From Tipula vernalis (lineage: Eukaryota; Arthropoda; Insecta; Diptera; Tipulidae), in NCBI GenBank assembly GCA_958295665.1, contig OY282558.1, positions 43,400,389-43,464,388 on the forward strand: DNA of 64,000 bases, read 5' to 3'. The position numbers and the translations under genes were made by a program. The notes below the pieces were generated by a model that searched no databases, was not told the DNA's origin, and worked only from the letters and a program-made list of their open reading frames with translations. Below, piece after piece: positions 1 to 12,879 of the stretch. Each line of letters begins with the position of its first letter. Position 1 is the stretch's first letter.

Positions 1-2505
1 CAAACATCGTTGTCCTAAATACCCTAATCCCCTATTTTTTTCAAAACTGAAACTGGTTTCGGATAGCCTAGATCCTATGCCAACTTTGGATATAGGTCAC
101 TTTGGTGTCAGCTTCCTACGATTTTCTCAAGAAAATTGGGAAAATCATTTTTTCATAATATTTGGTATAATTATTGGGTGAGATGGTATCAAACATCGTT
201 GTCCTAAATACCCTAATCCCCTATTTTTTTTCAAACTGAAACTGGTTTCGGATAGCCTAGATCCTATGCCAACTTTGCATATAGGTCACTTTGGTGTCAG
301 CTTCCTAGGATTTTCTCAAGAAAATTGGGAAAATCATTTTTTCATAATATTTGGTATAATTATTGGGTGAGATGGTATCAAACATCGTTGTCCTAAATAC
401 CCTAATCCCCTATTTTTTTCAAAACTGAAACTGGTTTCGGATAGCCTAGATCCTATGCCAACTTTGCATATAGGTCACTTTGGTGTCAGCTTCCTAGGAT
501 TTTCTCAAGAAAATTGGGAAAATCATTTTTTCATAATATTTGGTATAATTATTGGGTGAGATGGTATCAAACATCGTTGTCCTAAATACCCTAATCCCCT
601 ATTTTTTTCCAAACTGAAAATGGTTTCGGATAGCCTAGATCCTATGCCAACTTTGCATATAGGTCACTTTGGTGTCAGCTTCCTAGGATTTTCTCAAGAA
701 AATTGGGAAAATCATTTTTTCATAATATTTGGTATAATTATTGGGTGAGATGGTATCAAACATCGTTGTCCTAAATACCCTAATCCCCTATTTTTTTCAA
801 AACTGAAACTGGTTTCGGATAGCCTAGATCCTATGCCAACTTTTGATATAGGTCACTTTGGTGTCAGCTTCCTAGGATTTTCTCAAGAAAATTGGGAAAA
901 TCATTTTTTCATAATATTTGGTATAATTATTGGGTGAGATGGTATCAAACATCGTTGTCCTAAATACCCTAATCCCCTATTTTTTTTAAAATTGAAAATG
1001 GCTTCGGATAGCCTAGATCCTATGCCAACTTTGCATATAGATCACTTTGGTGTCAGCTTCCTAGGATTTTCTCAAGAAAATTGGGAAAATCATTTTTTCA
1101 TAATATTTGGTATAATTATTGGGTGAGATGGTATCAAACATCGTTGTCCTAAATACCCTAATCCCCTATTTTTTTCAAAACTGAAACTGGTTTCGGATAG
1201 CCTAGATCCTATGCCAACTTTGGATATAGGTCACTTTGGTGTCAGCTTCCTAGGATTTTCTCAAGAAAATTGGGAAAATCATTTTTTCATAATATTTGGT
1301 ATAATTATTGGGTGAGATGGTATCAAACATCGTTGTCCTAAATACCCTAATCCCCTATTTTTTTTAAAATTGAAAATGGCTTCGGATAGCCTAGATCCTA
1401 TGCCAACTTTGCATATAGATCACTTTGGTGTCAGCTTCCTAGGATTTTCTCAAGAAAATTGGGAAAATCATTTTTTCATAATATTTGGTATAATTATTGG
1501 GTGAGATGGTATCAAACATCGTTGTCCTAAATACCCTAATCCCCTATTTTTTTCAAAACTGAAACTGGTTTCGGATAGCCTAGATCCTATGCCAACTTTG
1601 CATATAGGTCACTTTGGTGTCAGATTCCTAGGATTTTCTCAAGAAAATTGGGAAAATCATTTTTTCATAATATTTGGTATAATTATTGGGTGAGATGGTA
1701 TCAAACATCGTTGTCCTAAATACCCTAATCCCCTATTTTTTTCCAAACTGAAAATGGTTTCGGATAGCCTAGATCCTATGCCAACTTTGGATATAGGTCA
1801 CTTTGGTGTCAGCTTCCTAGGATTTTCTCAAGAAAATTGGGAAAATCATTTTTTCATAATATTTGGTATAATTATTGGGTGAGATGGTATCAAACATCGT
1901 TGTCCTAAATACCCTAATCCCCTATTTTTTTCCAAACTAAAAATGGTTTCGGATAGCCTAGATCCTATGCCAACTTTGCATATAGGTCACTTTGGTGTCA
2001 GCTTCCTAGGATTTTCTCAAGAAAATTGGGAAAATCATTTTTTCATAATATTTGGTATAATTATTGGGTGAGATGGTATCAAACATCGTTTTCCTAAATA
2101 CCCTAATCCCCTATTTTTTTCAAAACTGAAACTGGTTTCGGATAGCCTAGATCCTATGCCAACTTTGGATATAGGTCACTTTGGTGTCAGCTTCCTACGA
2201 TTTTCTCAAGAAAATTGGGAAAATCATTTTTTCATAATATTTGGTATAATTATTGGGTGAGATGGTATCAAACATCGTTGTCCTAAATACCCTAATCCCC
2301 TATTTTTTTTAAAATTGAAAATGGCTTCGGATAGCCTAGATCCTATGCCAACTTTGCATATAGGTCACTTTGGTGTCAGCTTCCTAGGATTTTATCAAGA
2401 AAATTGGGAAAATCATTTTTTCATATATTTGGTATAATTATTGGGTGAGATCGTATCAAACATTGTTGTCCTAACCACCCTAAATTCCTATTTTTTGAAA
2501 AAAAT
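1..2505. repeat. Satellite array, 189-bp unit, about 13 copies
   Basis: Unit starts (the motif CAAACATCG) fall at 1, 190, 379, 568, 757, 946, 1135, 1324, 1513, 1702, 1891, 2080 and 2269, a constant 189-bp spacing. A last, diverged unit starts at 2457 after a 1-bp deletion and fades out near 2505. Copies differ at only a few sites, so the array is homogenised. It runs off the left edge, so its full length is unknown. The unit is AT-rich with no conserved ORF. It is close to nucleosome-repeat length, as is common for insect satellites. I do not recognise the family. Confidence 0.97.
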
Positions 2506-3311
2506 ATTTCTCGGAAAGTACGAAATATTTTAATTAGTTTTTTTTTATCTTGTAATCTTTGCCATCTTATTTAAACTTAGTTTAAAAAATTTCAACTTTG
2601 ATTACCCAAAACTAAAATTCGTAATAACGAGACATTCTGATTATTTACTAATACATGCACACACAGTATGTTTTTTTTATTTTTAGGACAGATTTAGGAC
2701 AAAATTCACATATGTCAGTTTCGAGAACACATAAAACCTAATAATCATAACAAACCTATTAAATAATACTCTTATAATATTAAATAAACTTAAAATCACT
2801 GGAAAAAATTTCATAGCAAACACTTACAATTATTAAAGATAAAATGTACTATTTCAGTAATTACCGCGTTAATCTGACAATATTGTTGAATAACAAATTA
2901 CAGAAATCCAACTTGATATGCCAATTGGTTTGGAAAAGGAAAAACTGCTTAACTTAAAGCAAAATTTATATGAGTAAACTAAACGTGGATAAAAAAGGAA
3001 AACTGCTTAACTCAAAGCAAAATTCTTTAACACACAGCAAAACTGCTTAACACACCGCAGAATTCAATCCAGGCCTGATGAGAAGATTGATTTTTTCATA
3101 ATCATAAGCTCATCAGTTCGAAACTAGATTGAATTCTCTTACAATCTTCGGGACATACTTGTATTAAAATCATATAATTAAAATAAATAGAATTATGTCT
3201 ATTAGTCGGTTTCGTTGAATTACTGTTCGTAAATACTAATATACTTCTCGTGTTAATCGAAACACAATTAAAATGGTCTAACCACCGGTAGCATATTAGA
3301 TATTACATGAA
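2506..3311. other. Satellite edge and 3' flank of the CR1-like element
   Basis: No gene is seen. Between 2936 and 3064 a short motif of the type AAAACTGCTTAACnnAnnGCA occurs three times with variation. Such repeats are common in or beside the 3' untranslated region of non-LTR elements. The 3' boundary of the CR1-like element (minus strand) is probably within this stretch but cannot be fixed. Confidence 0.5.
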
Positions 3312-5840
3312 TTAATTAATATTCAACAAAAAAATTAATAAAGGATAATGATGTCTATCAGAAACATGGCTTAGCTCAAAATTATGTTTTATAGTATGAT
3401 TTATGATCTTGTGGATAATTAACATCAGTTCAATATTTCCAAGAGCAGGAATACTGATAAATGTTTTGTAATTTCTAAATAGGAGAATTGTGGGATACAG
3501 TATTGGCAAATTATTTATGTATTTGATGGCTCGTTTTTGTAGAACAAAGAGTTGATTAATTTTTCCACTATTCGAGCAACCACTCCAAATTGTGTTCAGA
3601 TACGTGAAGTGTGAATGTATAAACGAGTAATAAATCAACATCAAGGTTTTTGTGTGACAGATATTTTTTATTTTCTTGAGTGTAAATATATATGGAACTA
3701 TTTTTGAAGCGACAAGGTCGATGTGGCTATCCAATTTTAATTTGGAATCAATGATCAATCCTAAATATTTGAATTTTTTTACTCTCTCGATATATTTTCC
3801 GTCGTAGATTATGTGTAGGTTCTCTAACACGTTTTCCCCTACTTGTTTGTTTTGGAATAATATATATTTAGTTTTGTCTACATTGAGAACTAACCGATTT
3901 TTTTGGAACCAATTGTAAATAATGTCCATATCATGCTGAATATCTAAAAACATCTGATTAAGAGAGATGCTTGCATATTTGATAACAGTATCGTCAGCGT
4001 ATAACTGGATTACACCGTTTAGGTTAAGTTTTGCTATTTAGATATTATCACACTTTGGGTTCTACCAATTAAATAAGATTCAAATAGAGCTAATTGAACA
4101 GGTGATAAATCAAGTTTTTTAAGTTTTAGCAGAAGTATTGAATGATTAACCATATCAAACGCTTTACGAATATCAAGAAAAACACAGGCTACGTAACATT
4201 TTTTATCTATAGATCTGCTGACAAAATCTGTAAGTTCTATACAGGCTGCAGTAGTATTAGACTTCTTTGTAAACCCATATTTACAATTGTCGATGATATT
4301 ATTGGAATCCAAGAATTGTATTATTCGTTTAAGGATTGCCTTTTCTACAATTTTGGATAGTGAGTTCAAGACCGAGATGGGTCTATAATTACTTATTGCT
4401 AGTTTGCTTCCTTCCTCTACCAGTATTTAGGTGTAACTTTAGCATGCTTCAATGAGGAAGGAAATATTCCGGTAGCTAATACATTGTTTGTCAGTTTGAC
4501 AAGAATAAGAATCAAATTTCCTTGATATTTTTTTATGAACCTAGCAGATATCAAGTCTATTCCAACAGCAGAATTACTGTTTAATTCACTTATATAATTT
4601 TTAATTTCTATTTCCGTTACTTCGAAGAATTCAAGTGGAGATTCGACAATATAGTTAAGGTCTAAAATATACGGAGAAATTGGCGTATTAAAGTAACTAC
4701 TGGAAGATAGCTGTTAGCTATCGTATAGTTTCCTGTTATTTTATGCCCATCGATGTCTAAAGTCCAGTCACTTTGAGTGCTTTTAGTCTTTCGGTTGAAT
4801 AAACCGAAAATTTCGACCCCAGTAAACCTTTGGTTGCGACAGAGACTGTTCTAGTTTTGCGCTGTAGTAGTTTTTCTTTTCAGATTTAATGTTTTCTGAA
4901 ACTTTAAATTTAAAATATTTATATTGTGCTACAATGTACTCGTTAAGTGGATGTTTAATTTTTAACTTAAAGAAGTTCTTTCTTTTTTTTATAAGGTTAA
5001 TATTAAAGGGAGTTATCCAAGGTTTCGTTTGATTTTTAAGAACAAACTTTTTTGTTGTTTTATTGCTCACTATGAGATCAGAGATATAATGTCAAAAAAT
5101 AATCATCGAAACAATCAAAATTATTTAGATTGGGCCATAGACTGCTTCTATCTATTTCATCATAATTTAGGATATCAATTTGGTGAATTTGTTTTTTTTT
5201 AGAAATTTTGGTAAATTGTTTTACTAGAATCATCTTATGGTCTGACAGAGAAGAATCCAGATATACCATTTCGTATTCGTGATCCAGAATGTCAGTTATT
5301 ATATGATCAATATAAGTAGAAATCGTATTTGACACTCTAGTCGGATACCGTGGGTCCAAGCTATTTAGAAAAGTAAACCCGGAGGAACACACTGAATCAT
5401 GATATTTTTTTATGATATTTGTACTGTCTGCTAAATTTAGATTAAAGTCTCCAATTATTATACTTTTTGGATAAGAATTGAGTAAATGTTCGAGCTTAGC
5501 AATAAAGTTGTATGTACTAAACTTTTGCCATCTGTAATTTGAGATCAACTGAAAATTATATTTTAGTATGCTTATAACTAAATAACTACTTCCCTCGAAT
5601 TCTTCACCAACTGTTCAAAAATTGTTCATCAATTTTGTTAAGCTTTGTTTCCGCCAAAATGAGAGCATGAATATCATGTTGAAATGTAGTTAAGAGAAAC
5701 AGGACATCATCAAATTTACTGTGTAAGCTTCGCATATTTAAATATAGAATATTAAAAGATTCCTTATCGGTATAAATTGTTTGTAGGCTTGTATTGTATG
5801 TAATATTTGCTCCAATATAACTGTCCTCAACAGAATGCAT
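3312..5840 (-). pseudogene. CR1-like ORF2: AP-endonuclease and reverse transcriptase, broken
   Basis: In working elements this protein nicks the target and copies the RNA in place. In order: the endonuclease start (ILYLNMRSLHSKFDD, about 5720-5780), endonuclease core (IIGDFNLN at about 5440-5465, and LSDH), a linker (4783-5070), RT fingers (NYRPISVLNSLSKIVEK, about 4330-4400), RT palm A (VFLDIRKAFD), and the YADD catalytic box at 3990-4001. Then comes the thumb region (KKFKYLGLIID, LQKRAIKYI) to a stop at 3312. The stretch between palm A and YADD is far too short: the usual PQGS box is missing, which points to an internal deletion near 4030. Further frameshifts or stops lie near 4430, 4780, 5075 and 5570. 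Confidence 0.9.
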
Positions 5841-5933
5841 TATCAGCTGACTAAAAAAATAAAAAATAATTCAAGTTATAAAAGATAAACAAAAAATCAA
5901 TTCAATGTGATAATAAAAAAATAAATAAACAAA

Positions 5934-7011
5934 TTATATCTGTGTTTTGTTGATGTCTTTCTGGATATGAAGAAAACTGTTGAGTGATTTTATTGTGTAA
6001 ATTTTAGATTGATCGGCTCTTCTAACATATATGTTATCGTTTTTAACCCAAAGATATTTAAATTTATGTGATGCCTTAAATATGGATGATGCTTTGTGAA
6101 GACTATGTTGATAAAATGTTAGATGATCTCTGAAGAAAATTTGTTGTTGTTCGTGATCTTCTATATTGTTAAGTTGATGTGTGGTTTTATTGTAGAAGAG
6201 TGGTCCAAATGTTTTTTTTTTTCCAAGAATTGTATTTTTGTGTCCAGTGATTAAAGTTTTATGAGTATTAGTGGGGTGTTTTGATGCGCACGATTTGATT
6301 GTTCATTTGATAGAATGTTTGCTGTGTTATTTTGTTTAGCTGGATATTTTCTTTTTGTATTTAATTGCTTGATTTCATTAACTTGATTGATAAACTCGAC
6401 AACCCCTAGTTTTTCACAAATATTATGAACGGTGTTTTCGTATTTGGCATTATTTTCAAGCTGAGGGAGTCCAGCAATTATAAGATTACATTGGTTATTT
6501 AATTGTAAAGGCAAATCAACCTCAGCTTTTAGTTGGTTTAATTCCCTTCTTAATTGGTTTTGCTCGGTTGAGTAACTAGTTAGTTCTGTTTTGAGTTTTT
6601 TGTTTTCTAGCTGTAATTGTTTGTTGTCAGCAGCTGTTCAAACATTCGATTTTGCATTAGATTTATTTTTTCCAGTGTAGCAGAGATTGCATCAATTTTA
6701 GCTTCCATATTATTTGAACTAGTTTTATCACTCGCTTTTGTTGGTGGTGTTTGTGGTTTGTCCGACTGAACCAGAGTATAGCTTTGTGTGTTAATTGTAC
6801 TAAATAGTTGCTTGCACTCAGATGAACATAACCACACTTTATTTGCAGAAGATAAGTGTTTTCCAAATAATTTAACACAATTTGGATGAACAACTTTTTC
6901 ACAATTATCACACTTTAGATAGGATAAATTATTCTTTATGTTTATTTCACAGACTTTACAGACTAAAATTGAATTCGAATTAATGTTATTTTGATTACCA
7001 ATGTATGGCAT
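5934..7011 (-). pseudogene. CR1-like ORF1 (nucleic-acid-binding protein), broken
   Basis: ORF1 proteins of this group bind element RNA. The start at 7011 opens a PHD-like zinc finger: C-x2-C near residues 18-21, then C-x2-C, H-x2-C and W-x-C at about residues 34-67. After a frameshift near 6630, a Lys/Gln/Glu-rich coiled coil is encoded at about 6520-6625. It leads into a segment with the motif NLIIAGLPQ (about 6470-6500), like the core of FP/RRM-type ORF1 proteins. A further shift at about 6200-6250 joins an FP_C-like end containing FRDHLTFYQ and KYLWVKND and stopping at 5934-5936. At least two frameshifts make it non-functional. ORF2 begins about 95 bp downstream. Confidence 0.8.
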
Positions 7012-10000
7012 GTTTTTTAAACGGTATACTTATCACAAAAGAAACCATTCGAGATTCACATGGTTAATTACAATTTTAAGTCCAAATTATAGATTTTCAG
7101 TAAACTTAATGTTGATGCATTACTCACAGCTTTATATTTAGATTTATTTTACTATTTCTTATTTATTTTTATTTAAAAAGCATTAAAAAAACAAACTGTG
7201 CTTATTTGGCAGCGGCCATGATCAATCCTTTTTATATTATGGCATTTACTGTCTTTTTGTTTCTTAAAATTTTGCTGCATTAAAATTTTTATATATAAAT
7301 TTGCAACATGAAGTTATCTGATCTAAAATTTTACGATAAACGACAAAATAATTTTTTCACAGCCTGCTTATCTTGTTTTATTTGGCAGACTAGTAAAAAT
7401 TCAATTTCACTTGAGCACATAATGTAGTGTCTACACATGTACTGTTGTAAATAGGCTGTTTCCATTGAAAAATCGTTGACAGACAGAGAATTCTAGATTT
7501 CGATATTTTTTTTGAACTTTTTGGCTGAAATAAGAACTTTTCCAGTGTCGTTCCTGGTGTTCTGGTGACCAAGACGCCCGTTTCATATTTAAGCTAAGCT
7601 AACTAAGCGATGAGAGCACCGTTCATAGCTCGTGATTATAAATAAAGAGTTTTAATGAAACGCTGCACGTGAGCTAACCTATGCGAGCTATGTTGTTCAG
7701 GTTTGAGCGATGTAAACTAACTTAGCTCGGGTTGTCTTTGCCTTGGCTATGTCAACAGAGGATACAAAATATTAAAATTTTTTTGAGCTTTATTTTAACT
7801 CACTATTTTTTGTGTTTTTTCGACGTCAAAAATCAAAAATGTTTGCGAATTGATTCCAAAATTATATGTTAATAAAAAGACGCGGCGATTCGAGTTTATG
7901 TGAGGTAACATCCTACTGAAAAAAGTGATCCGAGGTAAGAGGAACTCACAGTTTTGAAAAGTGGAGATGAAACTTTGTGAACTTTTCAAAATTTCTCTAA
8001 ATTCAAGCGTTTAGAGAATGGATGATTAACCCTATTGTAGATAAGGGCATGCCAATATGGTTCAAGTGAAACCATCGATTAAAATTTGATTTAAAACCAG
8101 ATACTAATTCCATAGACTGTTTAAACCATATAACGTAACTTATTATAATTTACACTGCTATGGGTACAAATACCAATGTAATAAACCTAATTTATTTACC
8201 GAGTAATACACATTTTTGACGTCTAGTAAAATATTATTATTATTATTGTTGACCTAATTTTTTACCATAAAATTAAAATGAAGCTTAAAGATTGAGAACA
8301 TAATGGTACATTAAACCAACGAAATTTGTATCCTCTTGTGTAATAAATAAACGAATATATCAAGTTACAAAAAAATTCTTTGCCGATATGTTATTTACAT
8401 TTTCGTAGGCATCATTTCTTTTAATTTTATAAATAATCAAATTGTTTTAAATTACTGAACACCCTCGCAATTAAAAGTTTCGGCACACAACAAAAAATCG
8501 TTTGTGATACAAGAGACGTTGCTTACATAATATATTTGTTTTGTACATGAAAGAGCTTAAGGTCATGTGTGTAGGCAGATAAGATTTCCTTTGTTATCAA
8601 ACAAAACTTTTGATATATTAAAGCAGCACACTGCGAAGACATTCCAATGTATTTTTAACGATACCATTAAATGCATATCATGATCATATTGATATATAAT
8701 TGGTACAATAATTTAAAGCAATTTATAACAACACTAAAAACTGAAAGTGTAGAAAAGCCTTTTTTCAATTATAGCAATGAAAATTATATTTTTTCTTTTT
8801 TTGCTGTATTACATAAAAATTATAAAGTTTATAATTTAATTAAAAATCGATTATGGGAAATTGTGAAAAATAAATAAAATGTTGTAGCACTAGCACCACA
8901 TCCAGTCAGTATACGTAAAATTCAAGGGTATAGCTTTATATGAGTTGACCGCAACATTGAAGAATGCTTTAATAAATTGTTTTGGTTTTTCTATCGCAAT
9001 TTTTTTTTAATATTAACTTCAACCAAATTTTCATAAACGTCAAAAAGTTTGATGCAGCCTAATTATCGTAGGAGCAACCTTTAATTAAAAAATATAATTT
9101 TGTTTTAATATTAAGTGTTACAATATTAACTTAAAGCTTAAAACTGGTACAATTAACCTTTGAAGTCAATACTGAAGTTATTAAACAAGTATTCCGGCCA
9201 TATTAAACCGCACATTACACTAAACCAAAATAAATCATTCACTGTACTTCATAAGCATACAAAATTAAATTTCCCTTAACAAATTTGCCTCACATCCCAA
9301 CAAATTAAAGTTTAAATGACATATTTTTGACATTTTACGACTTTTTTTTCCTACATTTCTGTTTGCGGGTGTGGTATTATAGCATATAGATGAAAAATAC
9401 CAAACTTCAAAAATTACATTTTAATATTTTTCCCGTTTCTAAACTTTATTTAAAATATTTAAAAAAAAAAAAAAGCAAAAATAAAATCCCCATCAGCGAA
9501 AAACTAAACTTTCAATTCAAAAAAAAAAAAAAAAAATCGGAAAACAGAAAACTTTTCGATTTTTCCTGAATCCAAATTTATTATTATTATTATTTTCTGT
9601 GCTTTTTCCAATTTTACTGTATTTTTTGTTTTTATTCAGATTTTCCGTTGATGGAAAATTTGAAAAATAAGTAGAGGAAAATACCAAAAAAAAAAACTTT
9701 GTCAATAAAAGTTCAGCAGCAGTGAATTATTTCAAAAAAATATTGTATAAAAAAATAAAAATAATCCGGAGGGAGAAGAAAGCTTTCGTTTTATATTTTT
9801 GTTTTGTTAATTTGTAACATCCAATTGTAATGAAAACAAATTATTCTAATTAAGTTTTCTCGTCGCTTTTTCTTTATATAGTAGTGTGCTCCATATATAT
9901 AAAAGACAACAACAATCATAATAATAAATCAAATAACTTTTGTTAAATGAAAATCACGTTTTTCTCATGGCGGAACTGGAACTCGAACACAAAAAAAAAT

Positions 10001-10946
10001 GAGCTTTACGTATAAGATAACGGGAAAAAACTATTTTCTATCGTCATTTTTTGCGAGCAGCGGAAATTGGAAAAACAACTCAAGGAACAAAAAGTACAAC
10101 AAACACAATGAATATATCTCAATGAATAACGGGCAGACATGGGAAAGATTAATAATTTGGTGACACAGCATATGTATAAAAAGTTTTGAGACCTCACATC
10201 TTTAATTATAAGATAACTATTGAATAATAGTTAAAAGGCCAAGCTTTATGAGTTTAATTCTCGCTTGGTTATTAAGAATCCCTATGTAACTTTACAAATC
10301 ATAACATCTAAAATTTTAAATTATTTCATAATTCTATATTAAAACTGTCATTTCCGGAATAGTAAAAAAATTAATTTAAAGATGGCGAAACTTTGCACAC
10401 GCCAGGGTTCTTACCCTCAATGTTTAGCTAGAATACAATTAACCGACTCACAACAGACACATGCACTTACAAACACAAACATACATAAAACTTGGGCCTC
10501 AGTGATAAAGTAAACGTTTCACCCAATGTACCAACCAAACAACAAACGAGAAATTAGTTTTTTAGTAGATCCTGATGTTTTTTGAATAAATTTCAATATT
10601 TTGTTCTATAGCTTAAGTCTTGCGGAAATAAGTCCACTTGATTAGAACAACTTAACAAGCTCACTTATTTTACAAGCATAACTTTTCGAAAGTGGAAATT
10701 CTTAAATCTTGAAACTTATGATAAATTTCCTTATTTTCATTTTCTCAAGTAGCAGGAAAAACCAATAGGGAAGGAGCTAAAATATTTTTTAGAATATTCG
10801 TAATGATATGTTAAAATATTAGAATACCGGCAACAGGGGTAAAGCAGACACGAATACATTTTGTTTCCCAAAAACTAAACTTGATAGCAATGAAAACGTA
10901 ACTAATTTTTTGTTCCGTAACTAATTTTTTGAGTTTGTTAACTTAA
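7012..10946. other. AT-rich stretch without recognised genes
   Basis: The first few hundred bases are probably the 5' untranslated part of the CR1-like element. The rest is AT-rich, with long A or T runs (for example 9463-9476 and 9519-9536) and a short ATT microsatellite at 8227-8246. Short open frames here (7390-7572, 8671-8877, 9517-9705 and 10006-10197) have homopolymer-driven composition and no recognisable domain, so I do not call them genes. Confidence 0.6.
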
Positions 10947-11062
10947 AAGGGAACCTTTTGAACTGTCAAATTCAAACAAATATAAAAATTATTCTAAGTT
11001 GTAGTACTCTGTGAAATAGTTTTTATAATTTTTTGAATTTGACAGTTCAAAAAGTTCCCTTG
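10947..11062. repeat. Short foldback repeat (arms about 42 bp)
   Basis: The left arm (10947-10988) and right arm (11020-11062) are near-perfect reverse complements around the shared core TTTTGAACTGTCAAATTC, with about 31 bp between them. This looks like the remnant of a small foldback or MITE. No target duplication is clear. Confidence 0.75.
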
Positions 11063-12636
11063 TTAGTTTCAACCTAATATGTAACGCTTATCTATAAATT
11101 GCACTCATTTTGAATTTAGCTCTGAAACGTCATAGATTTTCCTGTTTCGTTTCATTTTAGTGAACACTGCGCTAAAACGCAGATATTCCAGATACTTACA
11201 AAGCATTCGGGTTTTCAGAAACTTACAGAACATTTACAATGTGAAAAAGTTTTACTTTTGAAATATATGAATTTCCACGAAATACACTATGTAGAAAAGA
11301 TTAGTGCTTTGCTTAACTTGACAGATAAATCAGCTTACATATTTTTTTGCAACGATGGCAATTTTTGTCTACATTTGGTCCAGAGATTTTAGAGAAAATG
11401 TTTCGAAATCAATATTGTGTCATGCGATTTATACAACGGGCAAGTGTTTATGTGCCCACGCCTGACTTAAATATTATTACATTGATATCAAAATTTATTG
11501 TTTCAATATTGGAAGTTTTTTTTTATTTTGTGTCGTTGTTGCTGTTGTTCGATATTCCGTTCAGCTGAACCCCTTTTTTACGGGATTCAATACTGTTCGG
11601 TTTTTATTTTGATTAAATTTATTTTTTGTGCTCTTGGTATGTTTTACTGGTTTTCCCAATTTTATATTTTGTGTTGTTGTTCCTGTTAGCTTCAACTCTT
11701 TTTTTATTTCACTTGGTTTGTATTTAGTTTAAAAAATTTCCAATTTTACCAATTTTTCGGTATGGGGTGTTGTCGTTTTTTTTGTTTTTTTTTTGTTTTG
11801 TGGAGTTTCAATCCAATGTGTGTGTATGTTTGTCTCTGGTGTGACATTTTGATATTTTTATTTGTTTGCTGAAAAGTTTTTATTTCTATATACAATATTG
11901 TATAAACATATTGTGTTGCAATTTTTTTTGTTGTTGTACTGTATGTTGAACAAATTACTCGTTTATGGATAGTGTTATTTGCGGCTCACATAATGCAAAT
12001 ATCGAGAAGTATTCATCAGTCTCATCCTCCATCGAACGACAAGAAAATTGTGTATCCGATATGTTATGATATGATCCATTGTCCCCACATATATTTTGCG
12101 TATGGCACACAATTCTTTTTGTTTGGTTTGGTTGGTATGAGATTTGAGATAAAAAAAATAAAAAATGTGCGGTTGACGTTTGTTCTTGTTTTAAAAATAT
12201 TCTATGCGCTGTGTGTGTGATGGTGGCTTTTCTCAAACCACCATAAATGTATAGATAATGAAATTTATGTTTTTTGTATAAGTCGTAAAAGTGCTTAGTA
12301 TCAACTAGATAGGCTGATTGAATTAACAATATTTGGTCGCATATGGGCTGTTTTGATTTTTTGGGTTTAGCAGCAATTTCTAACGTTTGGTTACCAGAAT
12401 TATTTTATGAATGTTTTTATGTCGATGTATATTGATAATATTGTATAACATAGAAAATTTGGGTTTGGTGCTGCTTATCGGGGATTACATTGAAAATTAT
12501 TTTTATTTTTAGACTACTGAGGATATTACCCATTTTGGGTTTCAACAAAGATTATATATAAGACCTTTTATTCCCCATCTTTGGATTCGCTTGGTTTGCT
12601 TCATTCCAATATATAAACATTATCTTACTTTACTAG
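11063..12636. other. T-rich stretch without recognised genes
   Basis: Strongly T-rich on the plus strand (11500-11930). Frames overlapping on both strands at 11955-12329 have no domain. A frame open from 12513 begins with a peptide containing THFGFQ after an acceptor-like TTTTTATTTTTAG; it is discussed under rejected observations. Confidence 0.5.
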
Positions 12637-12879
12637 CCACGTCCATTTCATGGCAACCACAACTTAATTGTTTGCCGTGATGTTGATTTAAATTCAGTAT
12701 TCACCGCAGACGATGTTTGTTTGAAAGAACGATCCGAATTTATTAATGTACTGATGAAAACTTCCTTACCAGAAGACGTTTTACACGAATTATTGCAAAA
12801 CATTCATCTTAGTTTAAAATCAACAAAAATACGGCTTCTAAGATTTGTAAAGACGAATAAGGCGAGATATCTGAAATAA
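12637..12879 (+). CDS. Terminal-exon-like ORF, product unknown
   Basis: An 81-codon open frame with no ATG near its start begins directly after ATCTTACTTTACTAG, which looks like a 3' splice acceptor. The peptide has balanced, protein-like composition: it contains HGNHNLIVCRDVDLN and VLHELLQNIHLSLKS and ends in the basic stretch KTNKARYLK. It stops at TAA 12877-12879, and an AATAAA signal follows about 25 bp later (12903-12908). Together these suggest the last coding exon of a spliced gene or its remnant. I do not recognise the family and found no convincing upstream exon. Codon quality is clearly better than in the surrounding T-rich DNA, but chance is not excluded. Confidence 0.4.
   Translation, partial: PRPFHGNHNLIVCRDVDLNSVFTADDVCLKERSEFINVLMKTSLPEDVLHELLQNIHLSLKSTKIRLLRFVKTNKARYLK

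Larger units (their letters stand above)
3312..7011 (-). mobile_element. CR1-clade non-LTR retrotransposon, degenerate
   Basis: Two consecutive minus-strand coding regions have the order of a CR1-type element: ORF1 (zinc finger, coiled coil, FP_C-like domain), then ORF2 (AP-like endonuclease, reverse transcriptase). All domains are recognisable, but both ORFs carry frameshifts, stops and deletions, so the copy is dead. The 5' untranslated region lies above 7011 and the 3' end below 3312. Neither terminus nor a target-site duplication could be placed. The clade is inferred from the ORF1 domain combination and from RT motifs; another clade of the Jockey superfamily remains possible. Confidence 0.85.

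Noticed and set aside
1..2505. CRISPR-like regular repetition
   Set aside because: The repeat is continuous 189-bp satellite with no unique spacers, in a eukaryotic context.
11955..12329. Overlapping open frames on both strands
   Set aside because: No domain, no splice context, and the composition follows the T-rich strand bias.
12513..12690. Frame starting with a peptide containing THFGFQ after an acceptor-like sequence, similar to the start of COQ5 methyltransferases
   Set aside because: The similarity is only about six residues, the following text does not match COQ5, and joining it to 12637 would need a 43-bp intron, which is too short to trust.
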